Shown: in pieces, positions 1 through 8,321 of the stretch | Position numbering within the stretch: the stretch's first letter is position 1 | Layout: every line of letters starts with the position of its first letter | Origin: RUG11551 sp045586185 | Lineage (GTDB): Bacteria > Planctomycetota > Planctomycetia > Pirellulales > Thermoguttaceae | Direction: 5' to 3' | DNA: 64,000 nucleotides | Assembly: GCA_045586185.1 (NCBI GenBank) | Contig: JAZMZV010000132.1 | Coordinates: 5,498-69,497 of the forward strand | Translations under genes and position numbers: made by a program | Notes under the pieces: model-generated | Database searches by the model: none | What the model was told of the DNA's origin: nothing | What the model saw: only the letters and a program-made list of their open reading frames with translations

Positions 1-588
1 TTTAGCGGATATAAAGACAAAGATAAAAACAACGGATTTCTTAATATTACATCATCAAAAATCAAGAATTGGATTTCCAAACATCCTCATTTTATTACTC
101 GAATGCGGTTGATTGTATTGTTAGCCGGCTTGGGTTATATCATGACAGTACCTTTTATAAACGACAACGCTGGTCGTTTAGCTACTCTCTGGGGCAAATG
201 GTTTGTAGGAGCGTCGCTTTCCATCATTGCATGTTGGACGTTATACACTAAACTTAACTTGAAAAAATATAAAGATCTCCGAAACGAGCAAAGCCTCTTT
301 CCATTCCGCCGAGCGTATTTGCTAATGGGAATTCGCTTGCTATATTGCGAAAGAGCCAGGACATATAGCGACAAATCAAAGAACGTTATCGACAATCCTC
401 ATTATGTAAACCTTACAAGCAAGGATGAAATTCCAGATGAGGAGGAAAAGAAAATTTGGCAGGAATTATCCGATTCCAACGATGCAATTCAATATTTTCT
501 CCATCAATTGGGACAAATTTCAATCGGGAAAAAAGCCGATTGGTATTTGTGCGTAAATGAAAGAGAGTTAACTATCCCCAAACGATAA
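1..588 (+). CDS. C-terminal part of a 2TM membrane protein, paralogue of the next gene (5'-truncated by the window)
   Basis: The frame is open from base 1, so the gene begins outside the window; the ATG at 103 is only an internal methionine. About 195 residues are visible: two hydrophobic segments (around VLLAGLGYIMTV and GASLSIIACWTLY), then a soluble tail. The tail aligns by eye with the C-terminus of the downstream 1042-residue protein: LFPFRRAYLLMGIRL against LYPFRRANLLLSIKL, then LGQI...ADWYLCVNER against LGKI...AEWYLGLKER. The two genes are therefore tandem paralogues, at least over the last helix pair and the tail. A strong hairpin terminator follows the stop. No function is established. 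By the neighbour it may belong to a SLOG-associated 2TM effector-like family, which is inference. Confidence 0.75.
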   Translation, partial: FSGYKDKDKNNGFLNITSSKIKNWISKHPHFITRMRLIVLLAGLGYIMTVPFINDNAGRLATLWGKWFVGASLSIIACWTLYTKLNLKKYKDLRNEQSLFPFRRAYLLMGIRLLYCERARTYSDKSKNVIDNPHYVNLTSKDEIPDEEEKKIWQELSDSNDAIQYFLHQLGQISIGKKADWYLCVNERELTIPKR

Positions 589-589
589 G

Positions 590-644
590 AGCAAAGCGTC
601 GGCAAACCGTCCGCGGGAACGGCGCTGCCGATGTTTTGCTTTTT
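590..644 (+). terminator. Rho-independent terminator after the first membrane gene
   Basis: A 15-bp stem (590-604 with 626-640, two G-U pairs) is followed by a run of five T (640-644). The loop holds a further small hairpin (CCGT/ACGG). It lies 2 nt after the stop codon and separates the two paralogous membrane genes into different transcripts. Confidence 0.75.
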
Positions 645-791
645 ACCGCGCTTTTGCCCTATCAAGGGGAACTTTAATATTTTTTTGGATTAAACTATAA
701 AAGAAGGATTACGGAATAAATCGCGTATTGATTGATTCTGCGATCCGTTACAATTCGTTTATTATCAACAACGCTATTTCCAGGAAACGCC

Positions 792-3700
792 ATGTCCGAG
801 CCAATTAACAACGAATTCAATAATAACAGCCAGAATTTTTCCGATTCCGATATGCAAAACGTCAACAATTCCGAAGTCGAAATCCAGCAAACGACAAATG
901 ACGACTCCTCGGAAACGGATGCGGATAATTCTCAGGTTAACGCTCAGGAGCCGTCTCACAGCGCGGATTCAGGCATAGAGGACGAGGCGCGCGCCGACGC
1001 TGATTCAGACGAGGTCTTGTCTGATAACCAAGCAGATGACGCTTCAGGAGAGTTGTCTTCAAACGCCGACAATTCCGACGATAACGACGACCAGGATGAC
1101 GCTCCCAATAATTCTGCAGAGGACATTCCTCAAGATGCGTCTCCGGCTGATAACGCCAACAGCAGCGCCAGCGAAAGCGCGTCTGTTCAAGCCGCAGTCA
1201 ACAACTCAAATAATAACGCCAATCTTTTCGAAGAAGAAATCCAACGAAAGATTGACGCCGTCAAAGATTTTGCTTTCTGTCACAGGGGAGACGATAAAGT
1301 TCCAGTATTCCCATACGTTGTGGCGTTGACCGGACACCGAGACGCGATCATTACCGACGCCGTTAAAGAATCGGCGAAAAATCAGCTTCGTTCTCTTGCC
1401 AAAGCGTGGGGCAGCGCTTCTTCAAATTGTTTTAACGCATTGTTAAACCAAACTGTTTACACAAGACAATATATACAAAACAATACGGTTCCGTTAATTG
1501 CTCTGATCGGTCTGGAGGATGAGGAATCCGGGAAAATATGGTCAGAAATAGCTGCCGACCTTCGCGATAACGAACATTTTAATATCAAAATCGTTGCTGT
1601 TGCCAGCATCCCGTTCCAAACTTTATTCGAGCTGGCAGAGAAATATCCCAACCGTTTCTCCAGACCTGAAAATAAAATCGATTTTAATCTTATCGACGGT
1701 TTAATTGAATTGCCTGCGGGAAATGAGTTTGAATATCTGCTTGAAGATTACAAGCTGCTGGAATCGTTCTGTACAGACGAAAAGCCGCACACCAAAGAAC
1801 TGTTTAATATGCTCTTGTCAAACTCTCATATTTATGAAATGCAGTTTGAGGAGTACAGAAAATTCATGTGCATTCATTCACATGCATTATTCGCCTTTGT
1901 TAACAATATTGAACAGATCCAAAAGCAATGGAATGACATTTATTCTGAAGATCTGGATTCTTTCACATCTGTTGAAGGCAATAATATTATTTCCGAGAAA
2001 AAGCGTCAAAAGCTGGATAAAATTCAACATGAATTATCCAAGTATGAAGACGAAGTTAAAGACGCATACAGACTTAAAGACTTGATTTATCAGGTTTATA
2101 AGATTCGTCAGCAAGGCAACGATTCTGCCAACTATGAAGATTTAAAAAATGAATTTGAAAGATTGGCAAACGAATACCAAAATGATAAAGAGTCAAACCA
2201 GGACGGCAGTCAGGCAGAAGACGATTTCAGTCGAACTGAAGAAATGATTGTTTACAAACTTCTGGGAAACATAAAAGCAAAGTTGAATCCCTATGAAATC
2301 CCCCATGGCATCAGTTTCGCTTCAATTGGTCCTGTAGTTTGCATCCATACAGAAAATAAAAGAACGTCAAACAATTGTCAAAGCGATAAGGCTGATGATA
2401 AGTCATGCGGCGACATTACCATCATTGTCAAGGATCAGCCTGACGACGAAGAGTATACTCTTACGAAGTCTATTCCGCATTTCCAAAACATTGTAAAATA
2501 CTCTGAAATCCGAGAGGTATTTAAAAAGGCAGGTCTTGTAAACAGAGCGTGTCTGAATAATTTTAAACGTTTTTCTTATTACAACGATTATAATTCAACA
2601 ACCGACCAGTCCGATTTAAGAAATGTAATTGATAAAAATACCGATTCGCTTTTTAGATTTTGCCAATATGCCAGATTATTGAAATCGCATTATTTTAAGG
2701 CGATGAAAATAACAACGTTTGCGTATGCAATCATAGCGTTTGTATTATTGTTTGGCATTGCACTTTTTTCTGCATACATCAATATGGATTCGTTAAACGC
2801 TGTCAGCGCTCCAACGTTCATTACCATTATTCCAAGCATTTTAGCTTTAATATTGATTGTTTGTCAAATAACATATTCTCTGTTAAATTACCACAAGCTG
2901 TATCATTATTTCCATGCTCTGTTTGTTGGCATAAAGGTTCAATTATATTGGGATTTAGCCGGGGTTGATGCAAATGTGCCTGAAATGTTTAGTTTGCATC
3001 AGATTAATGAAACCGTTTGGCTCCGCGCCGCTTTCAATGGTTTATTTGTTACAGTGCGCGATGAGAAAAAGCCTGATATATTATCAGACGACAACTCGGA
3101 CGACCCCGAACTCCAGTTGAAAGACTATATCGATTTTCATACAAAACAACTTCACAAATGCACGACAATCCGAGAGAATTGGGTTGACTCTGAATTTGAC
3201 GATTTAATTGGAATTAATCAAGACTCGCTTGACAAGTTAAAACAATCGCTCGAAAATGAATTAGACGAATTGTCCGGGGATTTGGAGAGTAAAACGCCAG
3301 CGTTCAGCGTCGATTATATTTGGGGACAAATTAAAAACGTTTTAAATTGGCTGTCGCCATTTGGCGGTCAACTTGCATGTTTTATTTACCTTTTTCCATT
3401 TATTTACTTCCCAATTAAAAATTATTTATTAAAAAATCAGTGTTTTACTGACTGGAACGAGTGTATTTCCAGTTGTTGTCAATCTGCGTTTGTTAAAGCG
3501 CTGTTAACGATTTGTTTTGTTGCATTAACGCTTTTATCATGCCTTTTGATTGTATATAACGCATATCGAAAAGCTTCATTGAAAGATCTCGATATAAAGA
3601 GAAAGCATCAGTTGCTCTATCCTTTCCGTCGAGCCAATTTGTTGCTCAGCATCAAATTAGCGCATTGGAAGAGCGCTCTGAGCGTGCTTCAAAAGCTGAT

Positions 3701-3920
3701 TCGCGAATCAAACCGCAGAGACTTGCATCTTTCTCAGCAGAGCAGTACTGATAGTTTATATAAATACAGTCATAGCCATATTATTAATAACTCCTATCGC
3801 GATTATAAAGTAGTATTGAAAGAACTCGGCAAAATTAAATTGGCAGTCTGCGCCGAGTGGTATCTTGGACTTAAGGAACGAAGAATGAACATTCAATACA
3901 ATAGAACCATTCTTCGATAA
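792..3920 (+). CDS. SLOG/GHR-like membrane protein with two helix pairs (putative sensor-effector)
   Basis: The protein has 1042 residues from the ATG at 792; an in-frame TTG at 732 would add 20 unconvincing residues. In order: a D/E/S/N-rich, probably disordered region (1-150); a Rossmann-like segment with ALTGHRD (178-184) followed by a strand-helix stretch around IALIGLEDEES, resembling SLOG-superfamily GHR proteins though the usual GAD-type ligand motif is not conserved; a charged helical linker; helices at about 638-660 and 673-698; a segment like GIKVQLYWDLAG...WLRAAFNGL, which I recall beside SLOG domains in such proteins; helices at about 857-874 and 899-922; and a tail shared with the upstream gene. 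In SLOG-2TM proteins the soluble part is thought to sense a nucleotide-type ligand and the helices to act on the membrane. That role is inferred here. No nuclease, TIR or cyclase gene is adjacent. Confidence 0.65.
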   Translation: MSEPINNEFNNNSQNFSDSDMQNVNNSEVEIQQTTNDDSSETDADNSQVNAQEPSHSADSGIEDEARADADSDEVLSDNQADDASGELSSNADNSDDNDDQDDAPNNSAEDIPQDASPADNANSSASESASVQAAVNNSNNNANLFEEEIQRKIDAVKDFAFCHRGDDKVPVFPYVVALTGHRDAIITDAVKESAKNQLRSLAKAWGSASSNCFNALLNQTVYTRQYIQNNTVPLIALIGLEDEESGKIWSEIAADLRDNEHFNIKIVAVASIPFQTLFELAEKYPNRFSRPENKIDFNLIDGLIELPAGNEFEYLLEDYKLLESFCTDEKPHTKELFNMLLSNSHIYEMQFEEYRKFMCIHSHALFAFVNNIEQIQKQWNDIYSEDLDSFTSVEGNNIISEKKRQKLDKIQHELSKYEDEVKDAYRLKDLIYQVYKIRQQGNDSANYEDLKNEFERLANEYQNDKESNQDGSQAEDDFSRTEEMIVYKLLGNIKAKLNPYEIPHGISFASIGPVVCIHTENKRTSNNCQSDKADDKSCGDITIIVKDQPDDEEYTLTKSIPHFQNIVKYSEIREVFKKAGLVNRACLNNFKRFSYYNDYNSTTDQSDLRNVIDKNTDSLFRFCQYARLLKSHYFKAMKITTFAYAIIAFVLLFGIALFSAYINMDSLNAVSAPTFITIIPSILALILIVCQITYSLLNYHKLYHYFHALFVGIKVQLYWDLAGVDANVPEMFSLHQINETVWLRAAFNGLFVTVRDEKKPDILSDDNSDDPELQLKDYIDFHTKQLHKCTTIRENWVDSEFDDLIGINQDSLDKLKQSLENELDELSGDLESKTPAFSVDYIWGQIKNVLNWLSPFGGQLACFIYLFPFIYFPIKNYLLKNQCFTDWNECISSCCQSAFVKALLTICFVALTLLSCLLIVYNAYRKASLKDLDIKRKHQLLYPFRRANLLLSIKLAHWKSALSVLQKLIRESNRRDLHLSQQSSTDSLYKYSHSHIINNSYRDYKVVLKELGKIKLAVCAEWYLGLKERRMNIQYNRTILR

Positions 3921-3949
3921 CCAAAACAAAGAAAACCGTTCAATTCCTT

Positions 3950-4843
3950 TCAGAACGTCGGCAAGTCGTCTGGCGGGACAGCAGGCGCCGAAGGCAGCTC
4001 TGTTTCTACGCCAGGCAATTTGTTGCGTTCTTCTTCAATTTGACGGTTTGTTTCGATCGCGTCGAAGTTGAGCATGAGCACGTCTTTGTTGGGATCAAGA
4101 CGGGACGACGCCGCCAGGATGTCGATTTTTTCGTCGTTGGACATGCCGATCGTCTGATTCTCTTTGACGTCTTCCGGATGAGTCAGATAAAAATGAGCGA
4201 AATTGAACAGATGTTCATATATCCATTGCGGATTCTGCCCCTGCCCGGTCGTTTCCAGCTCTTTAACGCCAAACGCTTCCAGCCCGCGAGTCGTCATGAT
4301 AAACTGATTGTTGTTACGCGCAGCGGACGGTATAAACGAAACCCAAAGTTCAATCGGCAGCGCGTCGCGGGAAGCTCCTTGCGAATGGGCGACAAATTCT
4401 TCCGGCTTGTGAACGCAGCCGGGCGCGCCCTGATTGTCTGGCTTACCGCCCGTCCAAAGAACGCCAAGGGGAGAAATTCCGGAATTGACGCAGACGGCTG
4501 CCGTCAATTGCGTCAACCGCAGAGCGACGTCAACCGCGCCGGCGAATTCGTCCAGAACGCCGACTATAATATGACAGGAATGTTTTTGAATTTCCAGAGC
4601 CGCCTCCGGCCAATGCCACGCTAAAGAACACGGAGCGCGAAGCAGTTCCGTTGGGATTTTCCCGTCAATAAGCGTAACGGCATACGTTGCAGAGTCATTG
4701 CGAAACGTGAGCTTGTTCCCATCAAACGTCAGATTTTCAATCGGCTGTACGTCGCAATCGTGCGACAAATGCTGAATCAGTTCATCTGTTACAGGGAAAC
4801 GATTGTCAGCAACGGCAATAATGGCGGTTTGAATTTTGGACAT
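3950..4843 (-). CDS. DUF4261 domain-containing protein
   Basis: The protein has 297 residues from the ATG at 4843; an ATG 18 nt upstream would add only MLACFF. The layout matches DUF4261: HWPEAALEIQKHSCHIIVGVL early on, then LTQLTAAVCVNSG, the central GVLWTGGK, a LPIELWV segment, a TTRGLEAFGVKELE segment and a C-terminal region with ENQTIGMSNDEKI. The tail is rich in Pro and Glu. DUF4261 proteins are of unknown function. No signal peptide or membrane segment is seen, so it is probably cytosolic. It is the last gene of a minus-strand operon, 36 nt after ybeY, and converges with the SLOG-like gene across a 29-nt gap. Confidence 0.75.
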   Translation of the reverse strand: MSKIQTAIIAVADNRFPVTDELIQHLSHDCDVQPIENLTFDGNKLTFRNDSATYAVTLIDGKIPTELLRAPCSLAWHWPEAALEIQKHSCHIIVGVLDEFAGAVDVALRLTQLTAAVCVNSGISPLGVLWTGGKPDNQGAPGCVHKPEEFVAHSQGASRDALPIELWVSFIPSAARNNNQFIMTTRGLEAFGVKELETTGQGQNPQWIYEHLFNFAHFYLTHPEDVKENQTIGMSNDEKIDILAASSRLDPNKDVLMLNFDAIETNRQIEEERNKLPGVETELPSAPAVPPDDLPTF

Positions 4844-4879
4844 AAAAAAACAAGCAAGCAAAAAAAGAGCGGCTTAAAA

Positions 4880-5356
4880 TCAGACGTCTGAATCCGAAGC
4901 GTTTGCAGCGCCGTCTTTCAAATCCCACGGCGGAGTCAAATTGAACTCAGCCAGAACCTCGCGTTCCGCTGCGCGCATTTCCACTTCGTCTTCCGGCGTC
5001 AGGTCGTCAAATCCGATTATATGCAGAGTCCCGTGAACGGCGTACAGAACCAGCTCGTTTTCCGGCTCCCAGCCGTACTTTTTCGACCAATCGTTAGCAA
5101 CCGCCGGGCAGACCAGAACCTCGCCCTCAATGGAATCGTCTGTTTCTTCCAAAAGAAAACTCAACACATCAGCAGGATAATCGTGCCCTAAATGACGCGC
5201 GTTGACCTGCTGCATTTCTTCCGGGTCAAGAACGGCGATATCCATTACCGCGTTGACAACGCCGTGAATTTTTAACGCAGCTTCAACGGCGTCGTGAATC
5301 AACGACTCGTTAACCGGATACTCGTCCTGCTGATTGGTTATCGTTATGGAATACAT
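4880..5356 (-). CDS. ybeY: Endoribonuclease / rRNA maturation factor YbeY
   Basis: The protein has 158 residues, the normal size for YbeY, a zinc-dependent cytosolic protein acting in 16S rRNA 3'-end maturation and ribosome quality control. The signature is clear: NARHLGHDYPADVLSF in the middle and HGTLHIIGFDD near the C-terminus. The usual motif is HGxLHLxGYDH; here the third histidine ligand is Asp, while the first two are kept. The start follows the upstream WD40 gene by 21 nt, and a DUF4261 gene follows after 36 nt, so the three are probably co-transcribed. Confidence 0.9.
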   Translation of the reverse strand: MYSITITNQQDEYPVNESLIHDAVEAALKIHGVVNAVMDIAVLDPEEMQQVNARHLGHDYPADVLSFLLEETDDSIEGEVLVCPAVANDWSKKYGWEPENELVLYAVHGTLHIIGFDDLTPEDEVEMRAAEREVLAEFNLTPPWDLKDGAANASDSDV

Positions 5357-5377
5357 TCTTTCAGAGCCGAGGTCAGG

Positions 5378-8080
5378 CTAGTTATTGCATTTGAAAATCA
5401 AAACGTTAGCGCGTTTTTCAAATTCCGGACAAGCCTTTTTTACCGCTCGCGCAATTTCCTTGATTCTTTCTTTGTCGCCGCCGTTATTGAGCAGACCTTC
5501 GCACATGTCCAGCGTCTCTTTGGCAACCACGAGAGCCTCGTTCTTTTTCAGTTGAGGAAGCAGCTCCATATACGCATCAAGCTTCAACGTTGTTTTATCA
5601 GCGTCAAACTCTTTCAAAACGCAATCGACCAAATCCAAGGTTTGAGCTTTGTCTTTCAACTGAGCCATCGTCTGAATAAAAGTCTGGTATAAGGCGTAGC
5701 GAAGATTTGGCTCTATCGACGAACTGTCCTGCATTTTATTGACAAATTCACGAATCTTGACCTTTTTCTGGTCGTCAGTCAAATCTTTGAGATGTTTTTC
5801 AACTATCGATTCCGCTTCCGCCATTTTGGCTTTCCATTGCGATTCTTCCGGAACGGAATAGATGATAATCGTTTTGAAAAGTTTGGCGAACTCCGGCGTT
5901 TTCATCGCTTCAACAAAGTCCGTCGGCAAAGCGTACATGGTCAGATTTGAACCGGAAGCGTCCTGCTCTGACGCCCAAAACAGGAGATGTTCCGGGTCGG
6001 CAATGACCAGATCCGTCAACCGTTTGAAAACGCCAACCTGATTGACCTTTTCTGTATCCCAGGTCCAAATGGACACTTCGCCCTTAACGTTTTGAACCAA
6101 CAGATACTTGTTCGCCAGAATCTGAGCGTATTTGACTTTTTGTTCTACGAAGCCTTTTTTAACAAGCTGATTACTCTTCCAGTCCCACATGCCGACATGT
6201 CCGTCCACCCAAAAGACATACAATTTTTGACCGGTAGAATCAAAACGCATATTGATTACCGGCGATTTCGACTCTTGGGCGGCGAATTCATGCGTCAGTT
6301 GCTGCAAACTGGAAATGGCAGTGTCAACGACTGGCGCATATTCTTCCACGTTCCAAACAAACGCCTCGCCCTGGGAGTTGCCCGTTGCAAGGTATTTTTC
6401 AGACTGGAATACCAGCGTCGTTGGAACGACAGAGGGTTTAATTACCTTAAAGAGATCCTGGAATTTTGTCTTGTCTTTTTTCGCCGTTTCGATGCTGTCG
6501 TTTGTCCAAACAGGAATCGGCGCGGCAGAATCAGACGGATAAAACCGCATAAAGTCTGCGCCAGACTCTACATTGATAACGTGAATCAAACCGTCCGTCA
6601 ACGCAACTGCCATTAAACCGGTATCCGCGCTTGCAGGAGCCGCTATCTGGAGAATTTGATATCCCTTGAATTTAACAAACGAACCGAACTGGGAGTCCGT
6701 CTCTTTTACCGGCTGACCGTTGGCGTCAAAACGGAAAATAAACGACTGCGGTCGGAAATCCGTAGGGTCAGCTTGCGCGGCAAGAGAGTCGGAAAGAAGA
6801 TCCGCCTGATACTGCATCAGCGTTGGCTTGCTGGGATTGACCGCCAGGAAGTACATTTTTTCATCTCGCGTTGCGTTGCAATCTGCAAATCGCCCGACCG
6901 TAGACGGCGCAAGCGAAAGCGCAACAGAACCTGTTGAAACATTGACAACGGACGCCTTGCCAGCGTCTGGAGAGCCAACCAACAGATGAGAGCTGTCTGC
7001 CGATTGATGCAGCGCGCTTACCGGGGCGCTTTCCACGTCGGTCAAAAGCGTAGAGGGCGTTATCGACTTTGCCTGAACTTGATCATAGACTTTAACCTGC
7101 CCCGGCGTTTGAGCCAGCTGCGTTACGTCTACCGGGACGTCCGTCCCTTCTCCAGCTGCGTTCTCTGGCGATTCGGCATCCGCTTTCTTTGCTCCAGCGT
7201 CGGAAGCTGGCAGTTCCGGAACGACGGGAGCGTCTCCCACCGGCGGCTGCAATGCAAAGTCGTTTTCTTTATTGGTTTCTTCCGCTTTATCCTTTTTGGG
7301 CTTTCGCTTGTCTCCCTTTTTCCTGTCAGACGGTTTGGGAGTCGTTGGCTGAGCTTGCTGCTGTGACGGCGCTTGAGACAGCTGAGCCCGTTTCTGGAAA
7401 TATTCGCTTTGAGCATAGTCGTCTGGACCGAGCGGTTCTTCAGACTCGTTTTTGGAAGACGAGTTCATTAAAATCAGACCAACAATCAATAGCGCCGCGG
7501 CTCCGGCAATAACGCCTGCAATTACGCCGACATTGTTATTCTTTTTGGAACCAGCTCGCTTACCGCCGGAATAGGACGCTGTCGAAGCGCCTTTGCCGGA
7601 CTTCTCTCGGGCGCCTTTATCTGACAAGCCGGATTTCTTTTTAGACGCAGACGACAAACCGAGGTTTACCCCCAGCAAAGACCCTTCCGGCGCGTTGATA
7701 GGGGGAGGCGCAAGATTCACTGACGACTGACCGCCGATAAAAGAACCCTGCGGAGGAACTGCATTCCCTAAATTGACCATGCTCGACCCGCTGGAGGAGT
7801 CCAGCTCTGACTTTAATTTAGCGTCGTATTCCGCCTTTTTCTTTTTATCCAACAGCGTTACTCGCGCTGCGGAAAGTTCGTTTAGAAGTTTTTGAGACTG
7901 TTCTGAATATTTACCCGCCTGAAACGTGCGAACGTGCGCCATCTGACGGTCCGCCGCGTTGCTGATAACGTCGTCGTCCGACTCAAATAGCGCCAAGCCC
8001 AAAAGACGATAAAGGTTTGCGGGCTGTTCGCTGACGGGAATGCCAAGCCATATTCGATAGGGATCAAACTCGGAACTCAT
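5378..8080 (-). CDS. J-domain-like / WD40-type repeat membrane protein
   Basis: The protein has 900 residues. The N-terminal 95 form the planctomycete-type J-like module: FDPYRIWLGIP, YRLLGLALFESD, VRTFQAGKYSEQSQKLLNEL and KKKAEYDAKL. It resembles a DnaJ fold but lacks the HPD motif, so Hsp70 stimulation should not be assumed. A Gly/Ser/Lys-rich linker leads to one membrane helix at about 183-205 (GVIAGVIAGAAALLIVGLIL). A Pro/Lys/Gln-rich spacer follows, then a C-terminal beta-propeller-like part with degenerate WD40 blades (for example FVWNVEEYAPV, VGMWDWKSNQL and VSIWTWDTEKV) and a helical end. It probably sits in the inner membrane with the J-like part in the cytoplasm. It is first in the operon with ybeY and the DUF4261 gene. 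The role is unknown. Confidence 0.8.
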   Translation of the reverse strand: MSSEFDPYRIWLGIPVSEQPANLYRLLGLALFESDDDVISNAADRQMAHVRTFQAGKYSEQSQKLLNELSAARVTLLDKKKKAEYDAKLKSELDSSSGSSMVNLGNAVPPQGSFIGGQSSVNLAPPPINAPEGSLLGVNLGLSSASKKKSGLSDKGAREKSGKGASTASYSGGKRAGSKKNNNVGVIAGVIAGAAALLIVGLILMNSSSKNESEEPLGPDDYAQSEYFQKRAQLSQAPSQQQAQPTTPKPSDRKKGDKRKPKKDKAEETNKENDFALQPPVGDAPVVPELPASDAGAKKADAESPENAAGEGTDVPVDVTQLAQTPGQVKVYDQVQAKSITPSTLLTDVESAPVSALHQSADSSHLLVGSPDAGKASVVNVSTGSVALSLAPSTVGRFADCNATRDEKMYFLAVNPSKPTLMQYQADLLSDSLAAQADPTDFRPQSFIFRFDANGQPVKETDSQFGSFVKFKGYQILQIAAPASADTGLMAVALTDGLIHVINVESGADFMRFYPSDSAAPIPVWTNDSIETAKKDKTKFQDLFKVIKPSVVPTTLVFQSEKYLATGNSQGEAFVWNVEEYAPVVDTAISSLQQLTHEFAAQESKSPVINMRFDSTGQKLYVFWVDGHVGMWDWKSNQLVKKGFVEQKVKYAQILANKYLLVQNVKGEVSIWTWDTEKVNQVGVFKRLTDLVIADPEHLLFWASEQDASGSNLTMYALPTDFVEAMKTPEFAKLFKTIIIYSVPEESQWKAKMAEAESIVEKHLKDLTDDQKKVKIREFVNKMQDSSSIEPNLRYALYQTFIQTMAQLKDKAQTLDLVDCVLKEFDADKTTLKLDAYMELLPQLKKNEALVVAKETLDMCEGLLNNGGDKERIKEIARAVKKACPEFEKRANVLIFKCNN

Positions 8081-8321
8081 AACGCCAAAAATATCGCGAT
8101 TTTTATATATGAATTAAAACTATTGTATATTTACAAATAACTGTTCAGGCTGCGCCTGACAGATGAGGTAAAAAATTTTTTCTTACGAGAGGCCTTGTTT
8201 TTTCCCGAAAAAGAGAATATACAAATTTCCCCTCTATATATTATATTATAATATATGACGAACATTTTACAAGGTGGATAGTCGTTTCTATCCAAAACTT
8301 TACGATTTTTTTAAAAAATAA

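Noticed and set aside
8220..8270. AT-rich TATATTATATTATAATATAT tract as a replication origin
   Set aside because: No DnaA-box cluster is seen; it is more likely promoter region of two divergent genes.
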